Position numbers and translations under genes: made by a program. Below the pieces are notes generated by a model that worked only from the letters and a program-made list of their open reading frames with translations, did no database searches and was not told the origin of the DNA. A stretch of DNA of 64,000 bases, taken from positions 839,190-903,189 of the forward strand of contig DYIU01000002.1 in assembly GCA_020723485.1 (NCBI GenBank), read 5' to 3'. This document shows, in pieces, positions 26,420 to 35,655 of this stretch (position 1 is its first letter; every line of letters starts with the position of its first letter). Source of the DNA: Acidimicrobium ferrooxidans. GTDB lineage: Bacteria > Actinomycetota > Geothermincolia > Fen-727 > Anoxymicrobiaceae.

Positions 26420-27652
26420 ATGCCAGGAACCAACACGCCGAAAAAGCCTCCCACGCTCCTCGAAAAGATCTTCGATGGAATCGATGCCGTTGCCCGGAGG
26501 GTCGTCGATTACCTCCCCCTGGGCAGGGGGATTCGAAACGTCATGCGCTCGACCGGGGACGGGCTCATAGGCTGGGACCACGTCCGGGAGATAGCGGTGG
26601 CGGCGCTCGAGCTGCAGCGGGGGAAGCCCCAGCCCATCTCAGGTGAGACGGTCGGCCAGTACCAGGGGATGCTCGCGGACGCGCAGCGCCAGGTCGCCGA
26701 CTACACCGGTCTCCGGGCTACGAAACTGCCCGCCGAAGTCGAGGTCTTCACCCAGGAAGACTGGATCGACGCAAACATAGTGTCCTTCAAGTTCCTCTTC
26801 GACCCCATCTCCGAGAGGTACGTCAGGCTCATCGAGGAGCTCGAGGAGCAGCAGGGCGGGGGCCGGGGGGCACGGCGAGCGGCGAGGGCGGTCCTGTCCG
26901 TCCAGGTCGGCATCATTATGGGGTACCTCGCCCGCAACGTGCTGGGGCAGTTCGACCTCTCGATACCGGAGCCCGAGAGGGGCGGCAGGCTCTACGTGGT
27001 GGAGACCAACGTCGGGCGAGTGCAGATGGAGATGAACCTCGAGCCGCTCGAGTTCCGCCAGTGGATAACGCTCCACGAGGTCACGCACTCGTTCGAGTTC
27101 CACTGCAACGACTGGTTGAGGGACTACCTGACCGGCTCCATGAAAGAGTACCTGGACACCATCAACTGGAGGGGGCTCTCGCGCCCGGAGCTGTTCAGGA
27201 AGATAAGGGCGGAGCGCTCCAACGTGCCCGACGAAGACGCTCTCAAGGCCGGCGGGCTCATCAACATCATAGCGACGCCAGAGCAGAGGGCCGTGCTCGC
27301 GCGCCTGCAGGCGGTGATGTCTGTGCTCGAGGGCTACTCCAACCACGTGATGGACGGGGTCGGTAAGGACCTGCTGCCTTCATACGACGTCATGAAGCGG
27401 AGGTTCGAGCGAAGGCGTGAGTCGAAGAGCGGCGCAGAGCGGCTTTTCCAGCGCCTGATCGGCATCAGCCTCAAACTTCAGCAGTACAAGGTGGGCCAGG
27501 CTTTCGTAGACGCCGTCGTCAACCAGGAGGGTATCGATTTCCTTAACAGGGTCTGGGTCCAGGCGGAGAACATGCCCTCGCTGGAGGAGGTCAACAGCCC
27601 CGCCATCTGGATCGACCGCATGAAGGGCAAGATCCGCCAGTTCCCCAAATAG
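26420..27652 (+). CDS. Zinc-dependent metalloprotease-like protein (F420-biosynthesis-associated family)
   Basis: A 410-residue protein with the zincin motif LHEVTHSFEFHCNDWLRDYL (about residue 216). Surrounding blocks (GWDHVREIAVAALELQ, LGQFDLSIPEPE, GGRLYVVETNV, LQAVMSVLEGYSNHVMDGVG) match the DUF2342-type family annotated as associated with coenzyme F420 biosynthesis in Actinobacteria. It has no signal peptide and so is probably cytoplasmic; its substrate is unknown. It follows hps-rraA by 15 nt. The TAG stop is the first codon of element copy 3. Confidence 0.85.
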   Translation: MPGTNTPKKPPTLLEKIFDGIDAVARRVVDYLPLGRGIRNVMRSTGDGLIGWDHVREIAVAALELQRGKPQPISGETVGQYQGMLADAQRQVADYTGLRATKLPAEVEVFTQEDWIDANIVSFKFLFDPISERYVRLIEELEEQQGGGRGARRAARAVLSVQVGIIMGYLARNVLGQFDLSIPEPERGGRLYVVETNVGRVQMEMNLEPLEFRQWITLHEVTHSFEFHCNDWLRDYLTGSMKEYLDTINWRGLSRPELFRKIRAERSNVPDEDALKAGGLINIIATPEQRAVLARLQAVMSVLEGYSNHVMDGVGKDLLPSYDVMKRRFERRRESKSGAERLFQRLIGISLKLQQYKVGQAFVDAVVNQEGIDFLNRVWVQAENMPSLEEVNSPAIWIDRMKGKIRQFPK

Positions 27653-27770
27653 GGTCAGACCACTTTCGTTGCGTTAGCCACACTTATTGACTTACACAAC
27701 ACCACGGTGCTCTCACCTGTGACTGATGTGTTTAATGTTGCTAACGCAACGAAAGTGGTCTGACCCCAAA
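27650..27770. repeat. Palindromic REP-like element, copy 3
   Basis: Arms begin GGGTCAGACCACTTTCGTTG on the left (from 27652) and end with the complementary sequence near 27769, around about 65 bp of AT-richer DNA. The left end provides the TAG of the metalloprotease. The right arm is read in the convergent membrane-protein gene as its last nine codons (GVRPLSLR then stop). Confidence 0.85.
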
Positions 27771-28739
27771 GCTGTTGATGACGGCGTTGAAGACGGGGAG
27801 GTTGGCCTCGAAGTCCGAAGACAGCGAGTGGCAGTTGAGTCCGAGCACCGTACCGTCGGCACCCTGGGCCACCACCTGAACGGTGCGCAGCTTGAGGTTC
27901 CGCTCCCCGCTCCTGTGATCCCATTCGAACTCCCGCCTCGCGGCCGGTGTCCCGCCGAGCGAATACACCTGGAACTGGGACGCGGGCGCCCCGCCCTCTG
28001 GAGCCAGCACCCCGTTGAGGTAGGCGGGGTCCACCGATGTGTAGCCGGTCTCGACGACCGCGAAGCGCGGCGGGTACACACTTCCCTGCGCCGTGAATCC
28101 CGCGAGCGCCTCGTCGGTCGACGCCTCGTCGGCGATGGCCCACCCGGACGGCACGCCGATGGTGAAAGCTCCCTCCGGGTCTTCGTAGGTGACGAGCCCG
28201 CTTCCGCTCTCCAGCTGGCCCATTGTGAATGTCGCCTCGCCTTCCCGCCGCCCGTCTACGTAGACCGTCACCCGGTAGTCGCCCCCGAGCCAACCGTCAG
28301 CGGGCCTGTCCAGGTAGAACGCGACGTTTCCCCGCGCCGCCAGGGACCTGCCGGTGGTCTTCTTCGCGATAGCCCCGAACGTCCCGCTGTAGCCTCCCAC
28401 CTGGGCGCTTCCCAGGTACCAGCGCACCTCCAGCACTGTATCCTCGAACGCCTTCAGCCGGGCGCAGCAGTAGACGCGCCGCTCCCTGCCGGTGAACTCG
28501 TCGGTGGGATCGACCGGCCTGTACCGGCTGTCCACTTTCGCCGCCGTCTTCACGCCGGACAGGCTGGGACTGCTGAAGCGCAGGACTCCCGTGAAGAAAA
28601 GGACTGTGAGGACGACGACCAGCGCCATGCACGCCGCCGCGATGGTTATCGCCAGCGCCCTCCCCTTCCCGAAGGGCGCTGGGGGCGCCGGGCCGAGCCC
28701 TGCATCGCCGGCGGGAGGGCCGCCCCAGGGCGCCGTCAC
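27741..28739 (-). CDS. Membrane-anchored extracytoplasmic protein, unknown function
   Basis: A protein of about 332 residues. The GTG at 28739 is chosen because it overlaps the stop of the upstream phosphatase (GTGA). One membrane helix (ALAITIAAACMALVVVLTVLFF) lies after a proline/glycine-rich cytoplasmic N-terminus. The exterior part has two regions: a beta-rich domain with a CC pair (RVYCCARL) and a later segment (YEDPEGAFTIGVPSGWAIADE) like lipoprotein-type PsbP/LpqN folds. Its last codons come from element copy 3, so the native C-terminus was probably altered. Confidence 0.6.
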   Translation of the reverse strand: MTAPWGGPPAGDAGLGPAPPAPFGKGRALAITIAAACMALVVVLTVLFFTGVLRFSSPSLSGVKTAAKVDSRYRPVDPTDEFTGRERRVYCCARLKAFEDTVLEVRWYLGSAQVGGYSGTFGAIAKKTTGRSLAARGNVAFYLDRPADGWLGGDYRVTVYVDGRREGEATFTMGQLESGSGLVTYEDPEGAFTIGVPSGWAIADEASTDEALAGFTAQGSVYPPRFAVVETGYTSVDPAYLNGVLAPEGGAPASQFQVYSLGGTPAARREFEWDHRSGERNLKLRTVQVVAQGADGTVLGLNCHSLSSDFEANLPVFNAVINSFGVRPLSLR

Positions 28740-29359
28740 TCCGCCGCGACCTCCGGCGCGCGGTTCCACGACTCGAGCACCCATCCCGAGCCGTCCTCCC
28801 AGCTGAGGAGGCTCACCGAGCCGTTGTCCAGCCCCAGCCTCCAGAAGTAATCGAAATCGACTCCCATAGCTACGATGAAGCAGACCTTGAGGACCGCGAG
28901 GTGGCTGACCGCCGCGGCCACCTGCGGGCCGGCGCAGGCGACCCGCTCGAGCGCGGAGCCCAGGCGGGCGGCAACCGAGTCCATGCTGTCCCCACCCGGG
29001 AACGTGAACCCGCCCGGGTCACGCTTCCACGAGCCCAGCACCTCGCCGCCGAACCTATCTTCGACCTCCTCGACGGTGAGGCCCTGCCACTCCCCGTAGT
29101 CGATGTCCGTGAACCCGTCGTCGATCTCGACGGCCGCGCCCAGCGCGTCACCGATGATACGGGCGGTCTCCACCGCGCGCGGAAGAGGGCTGGTATAGAT
29201 GACCTCGAGCCCGGAGGGCTCGAGGGCCGCTGCGGCGCCGGTCGCTTCCAGGCGTCCCCGGGCGTTCAGCGGGGCGTCGCTGAATCCACGGAACCGCCGG
29301 TCGCGGTTCAGCTCGGTCTGACCGTGCCGCACAAGGTAGAGTCTCAAGGGTTGTTCCAT
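28736..29359 (-). CDS. Histidine phosphatase superfamily protein
   Basis: A 207-residue protein with LYLVRHGQTELNRDRRFRG (RHG catalytic His), TSPLPRAVETARI (second Arg), the acid-base region IDYGEWQGLTVEE and a late His in AAVSHLAVLK. This is the layout of phosphoglycerate-mutase-like phosphatases such as GpmB or CobC. The substrate is not deducible. It is translationally coupled to the membrane protein downstream. Confidence 0.85.
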   Translation of the reverse strand: MEQPLRLYLVRHGQTELNRDRRFRGFSDAPLNARGRLEATGAAAALEPSGLEVIYTSPLPRAVETARIIGDALGAAVEIDDGFTDIDYGEWQGLTVEEVEDRFGGEVLGSWKRDPGGFTFPGGDSMDSVAARLGSALERVACAGPQVAAAVSHLAVLKVCFIVAMGVDFDYFWRLGLDNGSVSLLSWEDGSGWVLESWNRAPEVAAE

Positions 29360-29434
29360 GCCGAGTCCGCCGCCCGGGTGTATCCTGTTCTGCGCTACCG
29401 CTGGGAGCCCGGGATGTCAGCCCGGGTAAGGCCT

Positions 29435-29893
29435 TTACCTTACCGCACGCTGGCTGGCGGCCTTCGCCTCGCGGTAGCCGATAAGGGCGAAGTAAATGCC
29501 CCTGTCGTAGTAGAGGACGACCTTGTTGTTGAGCTCGAGGGTCTGGTAGATGTTGAGGTCGGTGGTCATCAGGCCCATTTCCAGGAGCGCCAGCCAGAGG
29601 TAGCGCTTCAGGAGGACCAGGACCATGATGACCTCTTCCAGGTCGAAGCCGCGGTGGTACATGGAGCTGCCGAAGTCCGTGTAGGTGTCCTTGATGTCCT
29701 TGCTCCCGGACGGGCTCAACCACCTGCTCAGGTTCGAGTACACGGTGATCGCCATGCGCATGCCCTCGTCCTCGGAGACGTTGTGCATGGTAGGGATGTA
29801 ATGCGACTCCTGCATGTCGCGGTACCATCGCTGGCTGACCTCGCTGGACTTGCTCTCGATTATCTCTACTAACCGTTCCTCAAGTTCTGACAC
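29435..29893 (-). CDS. RsbRD N-terminal-like sensor domain protein
   Basis: A 152-residue stand-alone helical protein: LVEIIESKSSEVSQRWYRDM, then a long helical region with RGFDLEEVIMVLVLLKRYLWLALLE. This is the appearance of the RsbRD N-terminal domain, usually the input module of stress or kinase regulators. No output domain is attached. It may bind a small ligand or partner protein. It lies between a histidine phosphatase and the Moco operon. Confidence 0.6.
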   Translation of the reverse strand: MSELEERLVEIIESKSSEVSQRWYRDMQESHYIPTMHNVSEDEGMRMAITVYSNLSRWLSPSGSKDIKDTYTDFGSSMYHRGFDLEEVIMVLVLLKRYLWLALLEMGLMTTDLNIYQTLELNNKVVLYYDRGIYFALIGYREAKAASQRAVR

Positions 29894-29950
29894 CGGTCCC
29901 CCATTCCATATAGGTCACTGTCAAATTATCGGCCAGCCGCCGAATTCAAG

Positions 29951-30472
29951 TCAACCGGAGGCGGGCGGCTCCGTCGCGCACTCCGAGACCTCGCCGGCGG
30001 CTACCTCGAGAGCATGAGGCAGAGCCCCCATCACGACCCCGAGGCACTCAGCCGCGCCCTTCGGGCTCCCGGGGAGGTTTATCAGCAGGGTCGTGCCCTT
30101 CATGCCGCAGACGGCGCGCGAGATCATAGCGTGCGGGGTCACCTTGAGGCTCTCGGCGCGCATCGCTTCGGCCATTCCGGGGATTTCTTTGTCTATCACG
30201 GCGAGGGTAGCCTCGGGGGTGACGTCCCGCGGGGAGAGACCCGTCCCACCGGTGGTGACGACCAGGTTGAGACCCTCCGAGCAGAGCTCGGAGAGCAGTT
30301 CCTTCAAGGCCTCGAGGTCGTCGGGTACTATCGCGGTCCTCTCGACCTGGATCCCCGCTCCCTCGAGCAGCTCGCGGACGACGGCCCCGCTCCTGTCCTC
30401 GCGCTCTCCGGCAGCTCCCTTGTCGGACACTGTCACGACGGCTGCGGTGAACCCGACCTGATCGCTTTTCAT
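29951..30472 (-). CDS. Molybdopterin adenylyltransferase (MogA/MoaB family)
   Basis: A 173-residue protein. The ATG at 30472 overlaps the MOSC stop (ATGA). VVTVSDKGAAGEREDRSG, VVTTGGTGLSPRDVTPEAT, IPGMAEAMR and INLPGSPKGAAECL are the family motifs. It adenylylates molybdopterin before metal insertion by MoeA. It is the last gene of the tungstate/Moco operon. Confidence 0.93.
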   Translation of the reverse strand: MKSDQVGFTAAVVTVSDKGAAGEREDRSGAVVRELLEGAGIQVERTAIVPDDLEALKELLSELCSEGLNLVVTTGGTGLSPRDVTPEATLAVIDKEIPGMAEAMRAESLKVTPHAMISRAVCGMKGTTLLINLPGSPKGAAECLGVVMGALPHALEVAAGEVSECATEPPASG

Positions 30473-30954
30473 TCGTCCGCCTCTATCTCGATAGAGTCGC
30501 CGACCTCGACCTTGCCGCCCTTGAGGACGCGGGTGAAGATGCCCTCCTTCGGCATCACGCAGTCCCCAGCCTGGTAATAGATGGCGCAGGGCTTGTGACA
30601 CTCCTTGCCTATCTGCGTCACCTCGAGCAGTACGTCGGAGCCTACCCTCAGCCGCGTCCCCAGCGGGAGCGAGACGAGGTCCACCCCCTGGGTGGTGAGG
30701 TTCTCGGCGAAGTCCCCCGGCCAGACGTCGAGCCCGGACAGCCTGATCTTGTCTATGCTCTCCACCGCGAGCAGGCTTATCTGCCTGTGCCAGTCCCCGG
30801 CGTGGGCGTCGTTCTCGAGGCCGTGCTCCTCGACGGCCAGGCAGCAGGTGACGTTCCGCTTCTTCTCACCGGTCTTCTCGGATATATTCACCGACACTAC
30901 CATCGGCTCTTTGTCGCTCATGGGTCTCTCCGTGCCAGTCATAGAATCAGACAT
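30469..30954 (-). CDS. MOSC-domain protein
   Basis: A 161-residue stand-alone MOSC domain: VEEHGLENDAHAGDWHRQISLLAVESI, WPGDFAENLTTQG, LPLGTRLRVG and the conserved Cys in GKECHKPC. MOSC domains handle Moco sulfur or metal; the MOSC-MogA pairing is common in anaerobes. The second methionine (MSDKEP) is an alternative start. It is coupled to mogA. Confidence 0.9.
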   Translation of the reverse strand: MSDSMTGTERPMSDKEPMVVSVNISEKTGEKKRNVTCCLAVEEHGLENDAHAGDWHRQISLLAVESIDKIRLSGLDVWPGDFAENLTTQGVDLVSLPLGTRLRVGSDVLLEVTQIGKECHKPCAIYYQAGDCVMPKEGIFTRVLKGGKVEVGDSIEIEADE

Positions 30955-30966
30955 GACCCCGGGATA

Positions 30967-31455
30967 TTACCGGTGCCAGTCGCCGGACTTGCCGCCTGAT
31001 TTCCGCACCAGGCGCAGGGATGCCACCTCCATCCCGCGGTCGGCGGCCTTGCACATGTCGTATATGGTGAGCGCGGCCACGCCCGCCGCCACCAGCGCCT
31101 CCATCTCGACACCGGTTCGGTCGGTCGCGCGCGCCCTGGACTCAACCCTTATCCTCGAGCCCGTCTCGTCAACCTCGAAATCCACCGTGACGGAGTCTAT
31201 CTGTAGAGGATGGCAGAGCGGGATCAACTCGTGGGTGCGTTTCGCGGCCATGATACCCGCGAGCCTCGCAGATGAGAACACGTCACCTTTGGCAACGCTG
31301 CCGCCGGTGATGAGCGCCAGGGTCTCGGGTTTCATCGAGACCCACGCCTCGGCGGTCGCCTCCCGGGCGGTGAGCTTCTTCTCGCCAACGTCCACCATCC
31401 TGGCCGCGCCCGATTCGTCCAGGTGGGTGAGTTCAGGCTTCTCCCTGTCCGCCAA
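30967..31455 (-). CDS. moaC: Cyclic pyranopterin monophosphate synthase
   Basis: A 162-residue Moa[65 protein letters not shown] and IYDMCKA(AD)RGM are textbook motifs. It completes the MoaA reaction. It lies 6 nt after moaA. Confidence 0.97.
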   Translation of the reverse strand: MADREKPELTHLDESGAARMVDVGEKKLTAREATAEAWVSMKPETLALITGGSVAKGDVFSSARLAGIMAAKRTHELIPLCHPLQIDSVTVDFEVDETGSRIRVESRARATDRTGVEMEALVAAGVAALTIYDMCKAADRGMEVASLRLVRKSGGKSGDWHR

Positions 31456-31461
31456 CTGTCC

Positions 31462-32457
31462 TCACCCCCCGATCCTCGACATGTGGTCGGCGGCCCTCAC
31501 GTGCGCGCCCGGCGGCGGTTTCTGGTCCCCCTCGGCGCGCTTCCGCTCCAGCTCGTCCACTATTATCTCACGAAGCCGCTCGCCGCTCGCTCCGGAGCGC
31601 AGCTCTCGCTTGACGTCGTAGCCGTTCCGGTCGAAGAGGCACGTGCGCATCCTGCCGTCGGCCGTCAGTCGAAGCCTGTTGCAGGAAGGGCAGAAATGGC
31701 AGGAGACCGGGGAGATGAACCCCAGGGTCCCCTGAGCGCCCTTCATCCTGGCGTAGCTCGCCGGCCCCCACCCCTCCGGGGACTCGACGTCCTCGAGCTT
31801 TCCCGCGGCCTCCAGGCGCGCGCGGATGACGTCCGACGGCACGTACCACTTGCCGTGCTCGCCGAAGTAAGGCATGAACTCGATAAACCTGACGTGCACC
31901 GGGAGCTCGGACGCCATTCGGGCGAACGGCAGGGGGTCGTCGTTCAATCCCTTGAGGACCACCACGTTCACCTTGACCGGCTCGAGGCCTGCGTCGATCG
32001 CCGCCCGGAGCCCGGCGAGCGCGTCCTCCAGCTCCCCTACCCTGGTTATCGAGCGGTACGTCCCGGGGTCGAGGGTGTCCAGGCTTATGTTGACCCGCGC
32101 GAGCCCGGCCTCCCTGAGCTCCCCGGCGTACCGGGAGAGCAGCACGCCGTTGGTGGTCAGCGATACCTTCAGCCCGGGCTCCAGCCCCGAGAGCATCCTC
32201 ACGAACCCTACCGCGCCCTTGCGCACCAGCGGCTCGCCCCCTGTGAGCCGGACGCGCGATATGCCCACGCCGCGGGCCGCTTCGGTGAAACGCAGGATCT
32301 CCTCGTAGGAGAGTATCTGCTCGTGGGACATGCTCTCGACGCCCTCGGCCGGCATGCAGTAGACGCAGCGCAGGTTGCAGCGGTCGGTTATCGATATCCG
32401 CAGGTAATCTATTACCTGTTCGGGCTTTTCCTCCATCCGTTCCTTCTCTTCCGGCAT
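31462..32457 (-). CDS. moaA: GTP 3',8-cyclase
   Basis: A 331-residue radical-SAM enzyme that starts Moco biosynthesis. The SAM cluster CNLRCVYC, TGGEPLVR, the second cluster motif CHFCPSCNRLRLTADGRMRTC and the C-terminal GG tail needed for activity (SRIGG) are all present. It sits between the moeA-PBP fusion and moaC. Confidence 0.97.
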   Translation of the reverse strand: MPEEKERMEEKPEQVIDYLRISITDRCNLRCVYCMPAEGVESMSHEQILSYEEILRFTEAARGVGISRVRLTGGEPLVRKGAVGFVRMLSGLEPGLKVSLTTNGVLLSRYAGELREAGLARVNISLDTLDPGTYRSITRVGELEDALAGLRAAIDAGLEPVKVNVVVLKGLNDDPLPFARMASELPVHVRFIEFMPYFGEHGKWYVPSDVIRARLEAAGKLEDVESPEGWGPASYARMKGAQGTLGFISPVSCHFCPSCNRLRLTADGRMRTCLFDRNGYDVKRELRSGASGERLREIIVDELERKRAEGDQKPPPGAHVRAADHMSRIGG

Positions 32458-32466
32458 CCTGGATTC

Positions 32467-34392
32467 CTAGCCTAGCGGGACCTCCTCGCCCGAGGACGAG
32501 AGGTCGTAACCGCCCAGCTCTTCCACCTCCCTGCGGTAATCGGGATCAGCCAGCACGCGCACGAGGGCCTCGTGGCCCCTGGTCCCAACGAATGATCTCA
32601 AGACCAGCAGGTCGTACCGCTCGCTCGCCACCGGGATGAAATCCAGCTTGAGCGCGGTCGCGGCCGCGAGCACGCCCAGCCCGACGTCCGCTGTGCCGCC
32701 CGCTACCGCGGCGGCGACGGCGGTATGCGTGAACATCTCCCGGTCGTAGCCCCTCACAGCCCCCGGGTCCAGGCCCTCCTCCTTCAAACGGTAGTCGAGC
32801 AACAGCCGCGTGCCCGACCCTTTCTGCCTGTTGACGAAGAGCACGTCGGGGCGCGCCAGGTCGGCTATCCCGGCGATGCCCATGGGGTTGCCGGGCCGCA
32901 CCATCAGCCCCTGGGAGCGCAGCCCCAGGGTGATGAGCACCGCCTCCTCCCGGGATAGCTGGCGGAGTACATAGGGCACGTTGAAGGCCCCTGTCTCCGG
33001 GTCGAGCAGGTGGGTGCCCGCGATGTGCGCCTGCCGCTGCTTGACCGCCAGGATGCCGCCCATACTGCCGACGTTTGCCGACGCCAGGCTGAGCTCGGGG
33101 TCCTCGAGCCTAATGCGGCCGGCCAGCAGGTCGAGCGAGACGTCGTGACTGCCCACCGCCAGGATGGTCCCGTCGATGTTGACGTCGCGGTCGTGCAGCA
33201 GGACCTCGACGCTCTCCCACCTGCCCACGCCCTCGCTCCGGGCAGGGACACGCACCACCCCGTCGGAGCGGACCAGCGACATGGAGACGCCGGAGCCCCT
33301 CGGCAGCGGCACCGCCACCACCTCACCCTCGACCCGCCCCACCTTCACCTGTACGAACTCGTCGAATCCAGGCGCCGAGAATATCTTGCGGGCGAGCCGC
33401 GCCTCGATCCTCGAAGCGGGCCTGCCGGGAAGGCCGACCAGCTCCATCAGCATCGGCGCCAGGAACTCCTCTGCCCCCCGGTAGTTAGCAACCGGGAAGC
33501 CGGGCAGCCCTATGACAGGCTTCCCCCGGGCAGCGCCCAGCACGACCGGCTTGCCCGGCCTCATGGCCACGCCGTGCACAGCCACCCTGCCCAGTTCCTC
33601 GACGATGGACCTGGTGAAGTCCTCGCGCCCGGCCGAGGTGCCCGCGTTTACGACGACCACGTCCGCTGAATCGAGCGCGCCGGCAAGCGACCTCTTGATG
33701 GTGCCGTAATCGTCGGGCACCAGGTCGAGGCGGACCGGCTCGGCGCCGGCCTCCCGCACGAAGGCGGAGAGAGTCCTCGAGTTGCTCTCCATCACCTTGC
33801 CCGGGGCCAGGAGCTCGGGGTCCTCGACCAGCTCGGTGCCAGTCGGGATTATCGCGACCTTCGGCCAGGGCCGGACCGGGACCTCGACGAACCCGGCGTT
33901 CAGCAGGGCGCCGATGTCCACCGGCCTTATCCTGTGTCCCGCGGGGAGCACGAGCTCGGTCTGAACGATGTCCTCTCCCAGGGGCCTCACGTGCTGCCAG
34001 GGAGCCGCCGGCTTTGTTATCTCGTAGGCCCCACCGCCCAGTTCGTTCAGCTCCTCGACCATGATCACCGCGTCGAAACCGCCCGGCAGGGGCTCCCCGG
34101 TATCTATCAGCTCGATGTCGACACCCAGGCGCAGTGTCACCGGAGACGCCTCAGTCGCGCCGTAAGTCGCCTCAGCCCTTACCGCGACCCCGTCCATCGC
34201 TGAAGAGTGGAACGGCGGGGACGACTGGCGGGCGAAGAGGGGCTCAGCGGTCACCATGCCCAGCGTATCCGAAGTCGCCACCCTGACCGGCTCGAGCGGC
34301 ATCCTCACGCCTTCGGCCCGGCACAGCGCCAGCCAGCGCTCCATCGCCTCCGACAGTTCGACGTTATCCAGGTATATGTTGCGTTCCATCAT
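32467..34392 (-). CDS. MoeA fused to periplasmic-binding-like (LysR substrate-type) domain
   Basis: A 641-residue fusion. The ATG at 34392 overlaps the upstream moeA stop (ATGATG); the longer frame is spurious. Residues 1-410 are MoeA: SSPPFHSSAMDGVAVRA, GEPLPGGFDAVIMVEE, VVVNAGTSAGREDFT and GKPVIGLPGFPVAN. Residues 430-635 are a PBP-like domain (GSHDVSLDLLA, GTHLLDPETGAFNVPYVL, NRQKGSGTRLLLDY, GGTADVGLGVLA), which may sense molybdate or tungstate. It is the second moeA in the operon, a set-up often associated with tungsten use. Confidence 0.93.
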   Translation of the reverse strand: MMERNIYLDNVELSEAMERWLALCRAEGVRMPLEPVRVATSDTLGMVTAEPLFARQSSPPFHSSAMDGVAVRAEATYGATEASPVTLRLGVDIELIDTGEPLPGGFDAVIMVEELNELGGGAYEITKPAAPWQHVRPLGEDIVQTELVLPAGHRIRPVDIGALLNAGFVEVPVRPWPKVAIIPTGTELVEDPELLAPGKVMESNSRTLSAFVREAGAEPVRLDLVPDDYGTIKRSLAGALDSADVVVVNAGTSAGREDFTRSIVEELGRVAVHGVAMRPGKPVVLGAARGKPVIGLPGFPVANYRGAEEFLAPMLMELVGLPGRPASRIEARLARKIFSAPGFDEFVQVKVGRVEGEVVAVPLPRGSGVSMSLVRSDGVVRVPARSEGVGRWESVEVLLHDRDVNIDGTILAVGSHDVSLDLLAGRIRLEDPELSLASANVGSMGGILAVKQRQAHIAGTHLLDPETGAFNVPYVLRQLSREEAVLITLGLRSQGLMVRPGNPMGIAGIADLARPDVLFVNRQKGSGTRLLLDYRLKEEGLDPGAVRGYDREMFTHTAVAAAVAGGTADVGLGVLAAATALKLDFIPVASERYDLLVLRSFVGTRGHEALVRVLADPDYRREVEELGGYDLSSSGEEVPLG

Positions 34393-35636
34393 CCGAACAG
34401 CTCCACTGTCACCGTCTCTCCCTGCTCGATCCCCTCTGAGCCCTCCGGTATCCTGACCTGCCCGTGCGCACGGGCGAGCGTCCCGATGAGCGATGACCTG
34501 CCCAGGACCGGCGAAGCGACGAGCGCCATGCCCTCGGTCCTGAGCGACACCGGTACCAGCTCGAGGCGTCCGGTGGCCGATGAGACCGACCTGTCCAACC
34601 TCGCCTCCACGACGCGCGGCGCGCGGCTCCAGGGCCCGGGAACCAGTCCCCTGAGATGCCCGAGCAGGGGCAGCATCACCTCGCGGAAGACGGCCAGGGC
34701 GGATGCCGGGTTGCCCGGCAGGCCTATTGCCGGCTTCCCGCCGCACACGGCGATGAGCGTCGGCTTTCCCGGCTTGAGGTAGAGGCCGTGCGCCAGCACG
34801 CCCGGCTCTCCCAGTGCGTCCAGCACGTCTACGGTCACGTCCCTCACTCCCGCTGAGCTCCCCCCGCTGATCACCAGCGCGTCGCAGGAAGCTAGCGCTT
34901 CGCGGGCCGCCGCCAGCAGCGCCTCCAGGTCATCCCCTACGATGCCGTAGTTCCGCGCCAGGCAACCGGCCTGCTCGACCGCCGCCGCGAGCGCGGGCGA
35001 GTTAACGTCCCTCACCTGGCCGGGGCCCGGCTTCGACCCGGGCGGGACCAGCTCGTCGCCGGTGGAGACGATACCTACTACCGGGAGCGCGAACACCCGC
35101 ACCTCTTGTATGCCCAGGCCGGCAAGCGCACCGAGCTGGGCGGGGCCCAGCTCCTGGCCGGCGGTGAACAGCGTCGAGCCCCGGGACACGTCCTCGTCGG
35201 GACCGACCACGTTCTCACCGGGCGCCACGCCCTTTACGACCTCGATCGTGCCGCCTGAGAGCTCGGTGTTCTCGACCATCACCACCGCGTCCGCGCCGCC
35301 CGGCAGGATGCCCCCTGTGGAGATGCGCGCCGCCTGCCCCGGGACTACCTCGAGCCCGGCGGCGGAACCCATTGGGACCTCGCCGACGAGGTCCAGGTAC
35401 GCCGGTAGCCCCTCTCCGGCCCCGAACGTGTCCGACGCCCGCACCGCGTAGCCGTCCATGCTCGAGCGGGCGAATCCCGGCAGGTCCTCCGGGGCCTCGA
35501 CGTCACCGGAGAGCACCCTGCCCAGCGCCCTGTCCGCTGGGACTGTCTCTTCTCCAGGACGCGGCTCCGGGAGCGCTCCGAGCAGCTCTTCGACCGCCTC
35601 AGGCAGGCTCTTTAACTTAAGAAAATTCTCTGCCAA
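34389..35636 (-). CDS. moeA: Molybdopterin molybdenumtransferase MoeA
   Basis: About 415 residues. Motifs: GFARSSMDGYAVRASD, GGILPGGADAVVMVE, VVGIVSTGDELV, ALVISGGSSAGVRDV and KPAIGLPGNPASAL. The open frame reaches an ATG at 35663, but that codon lies inside palindromic element copy 4 and has no RBS. A TTG at 35636 has GGAG at workable spacing and starts at the normal MoeA N-terminus, so I prefer it. The insertion probably removed the original leader. Confidence 0.93.
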   Translation of the reverse strand: MAENFLKLKSLPEAVEELLGALPEPRPGEETVPADRALGRVLSGDVEAPEDLPGFARSSMDGYAVRASDTFGAGEGLPAYLDLVGEVPMGSAAGLEVVPGQAARISTGGILPGGADAVVMVENTELSGGTIEVVKGVAPGENVVGPDEDVSRGSTLFTAGQELGPAQLGALAGLGIQEVRVFALPVVGIVSTGDELVPPGSKPGPGQVRDVNSPALAAAVEQAGCLARNYGIVGDDLEALLAAAREALASCDALVISGGSSAGVRDVTVDVLDALGEPGVLAHGLYLKPGKPTLIAVCGGKPAIGLPGNPASALAVFREVMLPLLGHLRGLVPGPWSRAPRVVEARLDRSVSSATGRLELVPVSLRTEGMALVASPVLGRSSLIGTLARAHGQVRIPEGSEGIEQGETVTVELFG

Positions 35637-35655
35637 ACCTCTATGCTCCACTGAC

